A stretch of 64,000 nt of DNA, taken from CAVOOW01 sp963697675. GTDB taxonomy: Bacteria; Actinomycetota; Actinomycetes; JACCUZ01. A program made the position numbers and the translations under genes. Below are positions 26,888-34,619 of the stretch, one piece after another. Location of the stretch: assembly GCA_963697675.1 (NCBI GenBank), contig CAVOOW010000006.1:744001-808000 (forward strand), read 5' to 3'. The notes under the pieces are model-generated. The model saw only the letters and a list, made by a program, of their open reading frames with translations, did not search any database and was not told the origin of the DNA. The stretch's first letter is position 1; every line of letters begins with the position of its first letter.

Positions 26888-27446
26888 GGCGACCCTCCGC
26901 GCGACGCGCCACGGCACGCAGCAGCTCGCGGCGGATCAGCCCGCTGCCCAGCCGGATGACGAGCCAGTAGACCGCGAATACCCGCTTCGCACGGGGACCC
27001 GTGGCGCGCACCCGGGTCTCGGTCTCCAGCCGCGTCCCGCGTCCGGCGGGGGACAGCCTGAAGTCCATGCCGATCCGCACCCATCCGTCGGGCAGCGTGC
27101 GCTGGAAGTCCCGGCTGTCGACCGGTCGCAGCGCGGTCAGGGAGTCGGCGTCGATCCGCAGCGACAAGGGCGCGACGAGGCCCAGCAGGAGCTCCGCGTT
27201 TTCCCGGCGGGCAAGCTCGCCGGGCGGTAGCGCGTCCAGCACGAGCCGGTCGCGTTGGCCGCTGGGGCCACGGCCAGGCATTCGCACCCTGATCAGACCC
27301 CGGGTCACCGGCAGGTCGCGCATCGACGCCTCCTGAAGGGCCTGCCAGACCACTGCCGGCGACGCGTGCACGAGGCGCGCGTGCCGCTCCGCGAAGTCCC
27401 ACTGCGGCAACGCCACGTCGAGCAGTCGCTCGGGGCTCGGGTCCAT
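26880..27446 (-). CDS. SRPBCC/START-like domain protein (unknown function)
   Basis: 188 aa from the ATG at 27446. The layout is that of a hydrophobic-ligand-binding helix-grip fold: an early strand (ARLVHASPAVVWQALQEASM), a central region, then RGTRLETETRVRATGPRAKR and a C-terminal helix. No catalytic residues are evident. It lies between menC and menB and starts only 18 bases from the divergent menB, so a quinone-related role is possible but unproven. Confidence 0.65.
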   Translation of the reverse strand: MDPSPERLLDVALPQWDFAERHARLVHASPAVVWQALQEASMRDLPVTRGLIRVRMPGRGPSGQRDRLVLDALPPGELARRENAELLLGLVAPLSLRIDADSLTALRPVDSRDFQRTLPDGWVRIGMDFRLSPAGRGTRLETETRVRATGPRAKRVFAVYWLVIRLGSGLIRRELLRAVARRAEGRRG

Positions 27447-27464
27447 GCGCCTATCCTCGCGGAC

Positions 27465-28400
27465 GTGCCGACGCCATCCGTCTCCGAGATCTTCGACCCC
27501 GAATCCTGGACGCCCGTCGAGGGGTTCGAGCTCACGGACGTCACCTACCACCGGGCGGTCGGCGAGGGACCCCGGGCGGGGACGGTGCGCATCGCGTTCG
27601 ACCGGCCGGAGGTGCGCAACGCCTTTCGCCCACACACCGTCGACGAGCTCTACCGGGCACTGGACCACGCGCGGATGACGCCCTCGGTCGGCTGCGTGCT
27701 GCTCACGGGCAACGGGCCGTCACCGCGCGACGGCGGCTGGGCGTTCTGCTCCGGCGGTGACCAGCGCATCCGGGGACGGTCGGGATATCAGTACGCCGAG
27801 GGCGAGACGGCCGACACTGTCGACGCCGCGCGGGTGGCCGCACAAGGCGGGCGGCTGCACATCCTCGAGGTGCAGCGGCTGATCCGGACCATGCCCAAGG
27901 TCGTCGTCGCCGTCGTGCCCGGCTGGGCGGCAGGTGGCGGGCACTCCCTGCACGTGGTGTGCGACCTGACCATCGCCTCGCGCGAGCATGCGCGGTTCAA
28001 GCAGACCGATGCCGACGTCGGATCCTTCGACGGGGGCTACGGCTCGGCCTATCTCGCGAAGATGGTCGGCCAGAAGTTCGCCCGCGAGATCTTCTTCCTC
28101 GGCCGCGACTACGACGCGGAGACGATGCACCGCATGGGCGCCGTCAACATCGTCGCCGACCATGCCTCGCTCGAGGAGGTGGCGCTGCAGGTCGCCGCGG
28201 AGATCAACGGCAAGAGCCCGACGTCACAGCGGATGCTGAAGTTCGCGTTCAACCTGCTCGACGACGGCCTGATGGGGCAGCAGATCTTCGCCGGCGAGGC
28301 GACCCGCCTGGCCTACATGACCGACGAGGCCGTCGAGGGCCGCGACGCGTTCCTGGAGAAGCGTGACCCCGACTGGTCCCCGTACCCCTGGTACTTCTGA
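27465..28400 (+). CDS. menB: 1,4-Dihydroxy-2-naphthoyl-CoA synthase
   Basis: Crotonase-fold ring closure of o-succinylbenzoyl-CoA. Strong family blocks: RPEVRNAFRPHTVDELYRAL, GGWAFCSGGDQRIRGRSGYQ, GWAAGGGHSLHVVCDLTIAS, DADVGSFDGGYGSAYLAKMV and the C-terminal DPDWSPYPWYF. 311 aa from the GTG at 27465. The start lies 18 bp from the divergent SRPBCC-like gene, leaving no room for a leader with a ribosome site, so leaderless initiation is likely. Confidence 0.97.
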   Translation: MPTPSVSEIFDPESWTPVEGFELTDVTYHRAVGEGPRAGTVRIAFDRPEVRNAFRPHTVDELYRALDHARMTPSVGCVLLTGNGPSPRDGGWAFCSGGDQRIRGRSGYQYAEGETADTVDAARVAAQGGRLHILEVQRLIRTMPKVVVAVVPGWAAGGGHSLHVVCDLTIASREHARFKQTDADVGSFDGGYGSAYLAKMVGQKFAREIFFLGRDYDAETMHRMGAVNIVADHASLEEVALQVAAEINGKSPTSQRMLKFAFNLLDDGLMGQQIFAGEATRLAYMTDEAVEGRDAFLEKRDPDWSPYPWYF

Positions 28401-28407
28401 GCCGTTG

Positions 28408-28898
28408 ATGTCCCCACCGACCGTGCGCCTGCGTCCCATGACGGAGGAGGAGTACGACGCGTTCCGCATCCGCGGGGTGTCGCTTTACGCCGAAGATCTG
28501 GCGCGCTCACGCGGGCTGAGCCCTGCTGCGGCGCTGCAGGTCTCGGAGGAGACGTTCGATCGCACGCTGGCCGGCGCGGCGGCACCGGATCGGACGTGGG
28601 TGCTGCGCGTGCTGGATGACAGCGATGCCGCCAGTCGGCTGGCTCTGGCTCGGGCCGCATCCGTTCCGCGAGGACGGGGTCTTCGTCTACGACGTCGAGA
28701 TCGCCGAGGAACATCAGGGCCGCGGTCTCGGTCGGGCGACGATGCTCGCCGCCGAAGACCTGGCTCGCGAGGCGGGACTGAAGTACATCCAGCTCAACGT
28801 CTTCGGCTGGAACACCAGGGCCGACGTCGCTCTATCGCTCCCTCGGCTACGTCACCCTCGCGACGCAGATGGGCAAGCCGTTGCAGGAGGACAGCTGA
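28408..28898 (+). CDS. GNAT family acetyltransferase (two frameshifts)
   Basis: Acetyltransferase between menB and menE. It starts MSPPTVRLRPMTEEEYDAF. The frame breaks near 28630; skipping one base gives PVGWLWLGPHPFREDGVFVY and the acetyl-CoA loop EEHQGRGLGRATMLAAEDLA. It breaks again near 28829; skipping one base gives LYRSLGYVTLATQMGKPLQE and a stop. The joined length is about 162 aa with the usual NTRADVLYRSLGY C-terminus. The substrate is unknown. Confidence 0.75.
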
Positions 28899-30037
28899 CT
28901 CGCCGGCTGACGGCGGTCGAGGCGCGAGTCGACGTACTCCTCGAGGCCCTGCCCGGCGCGCTCGACGGAACGGGTCCGGCCCTGCTGCCGCTGCCCTCCG
29001 GGCCGAGTCGTTCGGAGGTTCTTGCGGCGCTGCGCCCCGACAACCCGTTGGAGCGGGACGACGTCGCGCTGGTCGTGCCGACCTCAGGGTCGACGGGGAC
29101 GCCGAAGGGCGCGCTGCTGACCGCATCGGCGCTGCTGCACTCCGCGCGGGCCACGCTCGACCGGCTCGGCGGCGCCGGTCAGTGGCTGCTCGCCATGCCG
29201 GTGACACACGTCGCCGGTCTGCAGGTGCTCGTGCGCTCGCTCGTCGGTGGCGCGGCACCGGTCGTCCTCGACCTGTCGGCCGGGTTCACCGCCGAGGCGT
29301 TCGTGGCTGCGACGGCACCGTCTCGACGCCGGTGGGCGTCGCTACACCGCACTGGTCCCGACCCAGCTGCGACGGTTGCTCGACGCCGGTGTCGACCTGT
29401 CGGCGTACGACGCGATTCTCGTTGGTGGTGCAGCACTTTCGTTCACGGTGCCACCGAACGTGGTGCGGACCTACGGCATGTCGGAGACGTGCGGCGGTTG
29501 TGTGTACGACGGTCGGCCGCTGGCGGGTGTCGACGTGCGTGATCGGTGCCGGCGGGAGGATCAGCATCGGCGGGCCGGTCGTCTTCGCCGGCTATCGGCT
29601 GCGCCCCGACCTGACCGCGGCCGCACTCGTCGACGGGCGGCATGTGACCGCGGACCTCGGCGCGTGGACGGCTGACGGTCGGCTGGAGGTTCGCGGGCGC
29701 GTGGACGATGTGATCGTCAGTGGTGGGGTCAATGTGCCCGCGGCGATGGTGGAAGCCGTGCTGTCGGAGCACCCGCTGTGTCGGGGCTGTCGCGGTCGTC
29801 GGCGTGCCGGACGACGAGTGGGGCGAGCAGGTCGTGGCCGTGGTGGCCGGCGTCGAGGCCCTGGCTGCTGCGCCGCCGCCAGGGCGCGCAGAAGTCCGCG
29901 CGTTCTGCGCCGGACGGCTGGAGCCGGCGGCCATTCCGCGACTGGTCATCCGCGTCGACAGGCTGCCGATGCTGGCCTCGGGCAAGCCCGACCGAACAGC
30001 GGTGCGTAGCCTCGTCGCCGCCCACCTCGCGCGCTGA
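28895..30037 (+). CDS. menE: o-Succinylbenzoate-CoA ligase (three frameshifts)
   Basis: Acyl-adenylate-forming ligase of the menaquinone pathway. The AMP motif VVPTSGSTGTPKGALL is near the N-terminus and RTYGMSETCGGCVYDG in the middle. Frames break near 29321, 29541 and 29779; each is repaired by skipping one base (AATAP-LDAGGRRYTALVP; GVDVR-IGAGGRISIGGP; EHPL-VGAVAVVGVPDDEWG). The C-terminal catalytic lysine is in LPMLASGKPDRTAV. The joined length is about 379 aa. No ATG or GTG fits the N-terminus; a CTG at 28895 follows AGGAGG by four bases and overlaps the GNAT stop, so the start is uncertain. Confidence 0.82.
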
Positions 30038-30071
30038 ACCCCGCGCGTACGACTGAGAACTGAGGAGCCGC

Positions 30072-30951
30072 ATGGCCACCGCCGCCCAGTGGCTGCAGGG
30101 CGCCCGCCCGCGCACCCTGCCCGCCGCGATCGCGCCGGTCGCTGCAGGCACCGGGGCCGCGGCCCTCGCCGGCGGTTTCGTCGCGTGGAAGGCGGCGCTG
30201 GCACTGCTCGTGGCACTCGCCCTGCAGGTGGGCGTCAACTATGCGAACGACTACAGCGATGGGGTGCGCGGCACGGATGCCGACCGGGTGGGGCCGCTGC
30301 GGCTGGTGGGGTCCGGCGTCGCCCGACCTGTCGCCGTGCGCAACGCCGCGCTCGCCTCCTTCGCGGTCGCCGGGGTCGCGGGGCTGGTCCTCGCCCTGAC
30401 GTCGGCATGGTGGCTGCTGCTGGTCGGAGTCGCCTGCGTCGTGGCCGCATGGTTCTACACCGGCGGCCCGCGGCCCTATGGCTACCGAGGGCTGGGCGAG
30501 GTGTCGGTCTTCGTCTTCTTCGGCCTGGTGGCGACCGTGGGCACGACGTTCGTGCAAGCCGGGGAGGTGACGACTGCCTCGGTGCTCGCAGGGGTGGGTT
30601 GCGGGGCGCTGGCCTGCGCGATCCTGGTCGCCAACAACCTGCGCGACCTCGAGACGGATCGCGTCGCGGGCAAACACACGCTCGCGGTCCGCCTCGGCGA
30701 CCAGCGAACGCGGTGGTTCTATGTCTCGCTGCTGGTCGCCGCGCTGGCCGCACTGGTCGCGATCGGGGTCATCCACGTTCCTGCCTTCGCGGTGCTCACG
30801 ACGGCTGTGCCTGCCGCGCGGTGTGCCCGCGTGGTGCTCCAGTGGTGCCCGCGGCCGAGATCTCGTGCCCGTGCTCAAGATGACGGGAAGCGTCCTGCTT
30901 CTCTACGGCGTCCTGCTCGGCGCGGCGCTGGCCCTCGACACCTCGAGCTGA
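30072..30951 (+). CDS. menA: 1,4-Dihydroxy-2-naphthoate polyprenyltransferase (one frameshift)
   Basis: Integral membrane prenyltransferase that attaches the polyprenyl tail to the naphthoquinone ring. The UbiA-type motifs are NYANDYSDGVRGTDADRVG and NNLRDLETDRVAGKHTLAVR. The frame breaks near 30840; skipping one base gives SGARGRDLVPVLKMTGSVLL and a proper stop at 30951. About 292 aa joined. Start ATG at 30072, 34 bases after menE, so it probably belongs to the same transcript. Confidence 0.9.
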
Positions 30952-30970
30952 CCCTCGTCCGACCCGCCGT

Positions 30971-31023
30971 GGATCATGAAGGATGCGACCGGTCTCTAGG
31001 GCGGTCAGATCGTTCATGATCAT
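30971..31023. repeat. Family A inverted repeat between convergent menA and VOC genes
   Basis: GGATCATGAAGGAT and the opposing ATCGTTCATGATCATGG form a hairpin at the meeting point of two convergent genes, overlapping the VOC gene stop codon. The position suggests a bidirectional terminator. Confidence 0.7.
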
Positions 31024-31427
31024 GGAGCCGCGGACGTCGGCGACGACGGGTCGGCGGGGCGCTCTTGCATGAGGCCGACGGGGATGTCGTCCGGATCGGC
31101 CACGAAGGCCATCCACAGCTCGACGACGCCGTCGCGGTGGACCAGCTGCGGGCCGGAGATCTCCTTCGCGCCGCGGGCCGTGATCTCGGCCCACGAGGTG
31201 TCAAGATCGTCGACGCGGTAGTAGATCGTCGGGCGCGACACGAATCGCTCGTCCTCGGTGCGACCGAGGTAGAGCCGCACGCCGCCGGCGTCGAAGAACG
31301 CCATCGGCTGGCCGGGCACTGTGAAGAGGTGCTCGAGACCGAGGACGTCGCGATAGAAGGCGACGGAACGATCCAGGTCGGTGACGGTGATGTGGATCTG
31401 TCCAACCGTGGGACGGCTTTGGGTCAT
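31020..31427 (-). CDS. VOC (glyoxalase/dioxygenase superfamily) protein
   Basis: 135-aa single-domain vicinal-oxygen-chelate protein: VGQIHITVTDLDRSVAFYRD opens the first module, and VVELWMAFVADPDDIPVGLM closes the second. Candidate metal ligands are the His in QIHITV and the late Glu in VELWMAF. Divergent from a MarR regulator with a palindrome between them, so it is probably that regulator's target. The substrate is unknown. I use the ATG at 31427; an upstream start at 31466 is possible. Confidence 0.8.
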   Translation of the reverse strand: MTQSRPTVGQIHITVTDLDRSVAFYRDVLGLEHLFTVPGQPMAFFDAGGVRLYLGRTEDERFVSRPTIYYRVDDLDTSWAEITARGAKEISGPQLVHRDGVVELWMAFVADPDDIPVGLMQERPADPSSPTSAAP

Positions 31428-31475
31428 CGTCGGGTCCTCGTCAGTCAGCTGCCAGCACGTTGCCATATTCCAAGA

Positions 31476-31501
31476 TGCTTAAGGATGTGAATCATTAAGC
31501 A
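31476..31501. promoter_or_regulatory. Candidate MarR operator
   Basis: Perfect inverted repeat TGCTTAA-N12-TTAAGCA in the AT-richer gap between the divergent VOC and MarR genes, with a degenerate second half-site (TGCTTCATGATGTTAA) near 31525. The size and place fit a MarR-family operator controlling both genes; inferred from position and symmetry. Confidence 0.6.
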
Positions 31502-31548
31502 CGGCGAGGGCTAAGCGCGTCAAGTGCTTCATGATGTTAAGTTTTGCC

Positions 31549-32022
31549 ATGCCCGCAGACCGGACCGATCCCCCGCCGCTTCCCGCCGGGCTGCGCGGCC
31601 GCCGCCACCGCGTCGCCAACGAGCTCAACACGACCGCGATCCACGCACTGCGTCGGGCCCGAGTCGCCGACGCGGCCTCCGGGCTCACGCCGGAGCGGCT
31701 TTCGCTGCTGTCCGTGCTGGTGTTCGCCGGGCCGATGCCGATGTCGCGACTGGCCGCGATCGAGGGCGTGAGTGCCCCTGCGATCACGCGCATCGTCACC
31801 GCCTTGGAGACCGACGGTCTGGTGACCCGGCAGGGCATGTCCGAGGATCGGCGTCGAGTCGAGGTGCGCGCGACCGCGGAGGGCCGTCAGGTCATGGACG
31901 ACGGCCGTCGCCGGCGGATCGAAGTGCTGGCGGAGGTCCTCGCCGGGGCCAGTACCGAGGAGCTCACCGAGATCAGCAGGGCGCTGGCCACAGTCCGCCG
32001 GGCGCTCGAGGCGACCAGGTGA
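31549..32022 (+). CDS. MarR family transcriptional regulator
   Basis: 157-aa winged-helix regulator. The DNA-binding part runs LSLLSVLVFAGPMPMSRLAA, EGVSAPAITRIVTALETDGL and VTRQGMSEDRRRVEVRATAE (the wing). ATGs at 31531 and 31549 are both possible; I use the latter because the former lies in operator-like sequence. Divergent from the VOC gene, which it probably represses. Confidence 0.85.
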   Translation: MPADRTDPPPLPAGLRGRRHRVANELNTTAIHALRRARVADAASGLTPERLSLLSVLVFAGPMPMSRLAAIEGVSAPAITRIVTALETDGLVTRQGMSEDRRRVEVRATAEGRQVMDDGRRRRIEVLAEVLAGASTEELTEISRALATVRRALEATR

Positions 32023-32041
32023 CCGGGTACGTCACGTCTGG

Positions 32042-32509
32042 CTAGGCGCCGGCAGATGCTTGATCACGGGATGGGGAGATCCGGTTCTCCCACTTGGTCG
32101 AGAGCACGACCGTCGTGCGGGTGCGGGCAACCCCGCGGATCTTGCGCAACCGCGACAGGGTGCGTTCCAGCGAAATGACGTCCTCGACCCGAACCTTGAG
32201 CAGGAACGCCTCGTCCCCGGCAACGAACCAGCAGTCCTCCACCTCCTCGAGCGTGCTGAGTGCGACCGCCACGGCGTCCTGGTCGGAGGTGTCGGTCAGG
32301 TGCACTCCGACCAGAGCGGCAACGGGGAGCCCGATGGCACTCGGCTCGACCGCCGCGTGGTAGCCGGTGATCACGCCGGTCTGCTCGAGGCGCTGGACGC
32401 GGTCGGTGACGCTGGGACCGGACATGCCGACGATGCGGCCCAGCTCTGCCCAGGAGGCTCGCGCGTTGGTGCGCAGCGCGTCGATGAGCGCACGGTCGGT
32501 GGCGTCCAT
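32042..32509 (-). CDS. Lrp/AsnC family transcriptional regulator
   Basis: 155 aa. The N-terminal HTH begins MDATDRALIDALRTNARASW, with recognition helix GMSGPSVTDRVQRLEQTGVI; the C-terminal effector (RAM) domain includes VGVHLTDTSDQDAVAVALS. The ATG at 32509 gives the standard length. Upstream, from 46 bp before the start, is a tandem array of 16-bp repeats that could affect the promoter. The effector is unknown, probably an amino acid. Confidence 0.88.
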   Translation of the reverse strand: MDATDRALIDALRTNARASWAELGRIVGMSGPSVTDRVQRLEQTGVITGYHAAVEPSAIGLPVAALVGVHLTDTSDQDAVAVALSTLEEVEDCWFVAGDEAFLLKVRVEDVISLERTLSRLRKIRGVARTRTTVVLSTKWENRISPSRDQASAGA

Positions 32510-32554
32510 GTCCGAGTTCCTCCTCGTGGCGATACAAGGCTGCCTAGTCAACAT

Positions 32555-32650
32555 CGCAGACCCGCCGCACCGCAGACCCGCCGCACCGCAGACCCGCCGC
32601 ACCGCAGACCCGCCGCACCGCAGACCCGCCGTACCGCAGACCCGCCGCAC
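32555..32650. repeat. Six-copy 16-bp tandem repeat upstream of the AsnC-type gene
   Basis: Six consecutive copies of CGCAGACCCGCCGCAC (copy five has one T), followed by degenerate partial copies to about 32675. There are no unique spacers, so this is a minisatellite and not a CRISPR array. It lies in the upstream region of the Lrp/AsnC gene. Confidence 0.9.
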
Positions 32651-32866
32651 GCAGACCCGCAACCCAGACCCGCATCACGAGGCGAACGGTGCCTCAGTAG
32701 GCGCGCACCCCTGCTGAAGCGGCGGCCCACCTGTCAACGCGGTCAACGCGCGGGAGTGTGGGCCGAACGGGTGACAGGAATGAGCCGTTGATCTTGTCTG
32801 TTGCACGGGGTGATACCTTTGTATCGAAGGTGAATCTATCATCTGACCTTTGGAATTGAGGATTTC

Positions 32867-33004
32867 GTGTTTACGCTAGATCTGGCCCGCGCTCATATCC
32901 GCGAGCTGACCCGAGCAGCCGAGCGCAGCTACGACCGCGACAGCCTGCCCACCACCCCGTCCCGGCTGCGCCGGCTGACCGAGCGGGTCATCCACCACCA
33001 GTAA
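32867..33004 (+). CDS. Small basic protein ORF (45 aa)
   Basis: GTG-initiated ORF with a GAGGA ribosome site four bases upstream and a TAA stop, preceded by unusually AT-rich sequence containing GATAC-N4-GTATC. The product starts MFTLDLARAHIRELTR and has regular Arg/Leu/Glu helical spacing through RLRRLTERVIHHQ. It is followed by a terminator-like family A hairpin, giving a complete transcription-unit layout. I recognise no function. Confidence 0.6.
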   Translation: MFTLDLARAHIRELTRAAERSYDRDSLPTTPSRLRRLTERVIHHQ

Positions 33005-33033
33005 CCCCCACGGCCGGGACACCGGCCCCGTTT

Positions 33034-33084
33034 CACGATCGCGAAGGATCCTCGACCCGTGCGTCGCAGGATCCTTCGTGATCA
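33034..33084. repeat. Family A inverted repeat / terminator-like hairpin
   Basis: CGATCGCGAAGGATCC (33036-33051) and GGATCCTTCGTGATCA (33069-33084) pair over about 14 of 16 bases with a short loop, directly after the 45-aa ORF. Probably its terminator; same core as the other family A copies. Confidence 0.75.
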
Positions 33085-33144
33085 GGCCCGCGGCGGCAGT
33101 TGGGCCCCCGGGTTAGGCTCGTGTGCAGGAGGAACCTGCCCTAC

Positions 33145-33600
33145 ATGTTGAGAGCCCTTTTCTACGCCATCCCGATAGTGCTGGCGATCTTCGCGATCGT
33201 CGACTGTGTACAAACTCCCGCCGGTGAGGTGCGCGGCCTGCCCCGCTTCGCCTGGCTCGTGCTGATCGTGTTCATACCGATCGCCGGGCCGATTGCCTGG
33301 CTGATGGTCGGCACTGAGCGTGACGGAGCCGAGAGTCGACGCACGTCATGGTCGGCGGGGCCTGGCAACGAGCCTGGCCTGCGGCGACCCGTCCGGCGCG
33401 TGATCGCACCCGACGACGATCCCGAGTTCCTCTCCCAGCTCGGTCGCAGCAACAGCGAGCACGACGCGCTGCTCCAGCAGTGGGAGCGCGACCTGCGCCG
33501 CCGCGAGGACGACGAGCGAGGCCTTGACGAGTCAGCGCCGAAGGACGGGTCGACCGACGAGGCCGACCCCGACACCGGCGGCACGGCGCCTCGCGCCTGA
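33145..33600 (+). CDS. PLDc_N domain membrane protein
   Basis: 151 aa with two transmembrane helices (LFYAIPIVLAIFAIVDCVQT and FAWLVLIVFIPIAGPIAWLM, then VGTERDG), the cardiolipin-synthase N-terminal-type anchor. A long hydrophilic, acidic C-terminal tail follows (QQWERDLRRREDDERGLDES). ATG at 33145, with AGGAGG 12 bases upstream. No catalytic phospholipase motif is present, so it is an anchor-type protein of unknown role next to the cytochrome c genes. Convergent with ccsB. Confidence 0.8.
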   Translation: MLRALFYAIPIVLAIFAIVDCVQTPAGEVRGLPRFAWLVLIVFIPIAGPIAWLMVGTERDGAESRRTSWSAGPGNEPGLRRPVRRVIAPDDDPEFLSQLGRSNSEHDALLQQWERDLRRREDDERGLDESAPKDGSTDEADPDTGGTAPRA

Positions 33601-33620
33601 AGCGCAGCTTCCCGACGCCG

Positions 33621-34619
33621 TCAGCCGACGCCGGCGTAGGAGTGCAGGCCGACCAGGAAGATGTTGACCACTAGGTAGTTGAACAGAAACGTGGAGTAGC
33701 CGAGCAGCGCCAGGTAGGCCGCCTTGCGTCCCCGCCAGCCGGCCGTCGCGCGGGCGTGCAGATAGCACGCGTAGACCAGCCAGGTGATGAACGCCCACGT
33801 CTCCTTGGGGTCCCAGCCCCAGTAGCGACCCCAGGCGTTCTCGGCCCAGATTGCACCGGCGATGACGGCGAACGTCCAGATGGGGAACGCGAAGGCGTGC
33901 ATCCGGTAGGCCGCCCGGTCGATCGCGTCCGCGCTGGGGAAATGGCTCATGAACGCCGGTCCGCCGCCGGTCCGCTCCATGCGGTCTTGCACGAGGAAGC
34001 AGATGGTCTGCGCGAAGCCGATGGTCAGGATCCCGGCGGCGATCATCGCTGCGGTGACGTGGATGACGAGCCACACCGACTTCAGCGCCGGCACGAGCTG
34101 TTCGGAGTTGACGTAGAGCACGCTTACGGCCAGCCCGAGCGTCAGCAGCACCGGTCCGATCACGAACAGCCCGAGATAGCGCACGGGCATCCGCTTGTCC
34201 CGGCGCGCGAGCAGCACCAGGAAGGCTCCCGTGACAGCGAGCGCCCCCGTCGTGGAGAACTCGAACATGTTGCCCCACGGCGGCCGACCGGCCGAAACCC
34301 CGCGCGCCACGACCGCGCCGAAGTGCAGCAGGAAGGCCAGGCCGGTCAGCGCGACCGCGATGCGCCCGAGGCGGTTGGAACGCTCCAGCCGGGCCCGCTC
34401 GCGACTCTCGGCCTCGGCAGGGCTCGGCGGTGCACCGCCGGAGACGGCCGGGTCGACGGACGGCGACGCGGTCGCACCCACCGTTGCCAGCACACGCGCG
34501 GCGCGGACTCGCGGCGCGAAGGCGAGCTCGGCGGCGTAGCAGTACATGGCGCCGGTGTAGACGGCCATCGCGGAGTAGAGCAGGTTGTTGCTGAGATGCG
34601 CGAGGCTCTCGCTGGTCAC
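33621..34619 (-). CDS. ccsB: Cytochrome c biogenesis protein CcsB (CcsA-type heme handling)
   Basis: Membrane partner of ResB in System II, delivering heme to apocytochrome c outside the cell. Multiple helices and the tryptophan-rich heme motif WGRYWGWDPKETWAFITWLV near residue 277, with conserved His residues in VIHVTAAMI and MHAFAFPIWT. 332 aa, GTG start at 34619. It abuts resB. Confidence 0.93.
   Translation of the reverse strand: MTSESLAHLSNNLLYSAMAVYTGAMYCYAAELAFAPRVRAARVLATVGATASPSVDPAVSGGAPPSPAEAESRERARLERSNRLGRIAVALTGLAFLLHFGAVVARGVSAGRPPWGNMFEFSTTGALAVTGAFLVLLARRDKRMPVRYLGLFVIGPVLLTLGLAVSVLYVNSEQLVPALKSVWLVIHVTAAMIAAGILTIGFAQTICFLVQDRMERTGGGPAFMSHFPSADAIDRAAYRMHAFAFPIWTFAVIAGAIWAENAWGRYWGWDPKETWAFITWLVYACYLHARATAGWRGRKAAYLALLGYSTFLFNYLVVNIFLVGLHSYAGVG

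Noticed and set aside
32555..32675. CRISPR-like array
   Set aside because: The 16-bp repeats are directly contiguous without spacers and there are no cas genes; it is a minisatellite.
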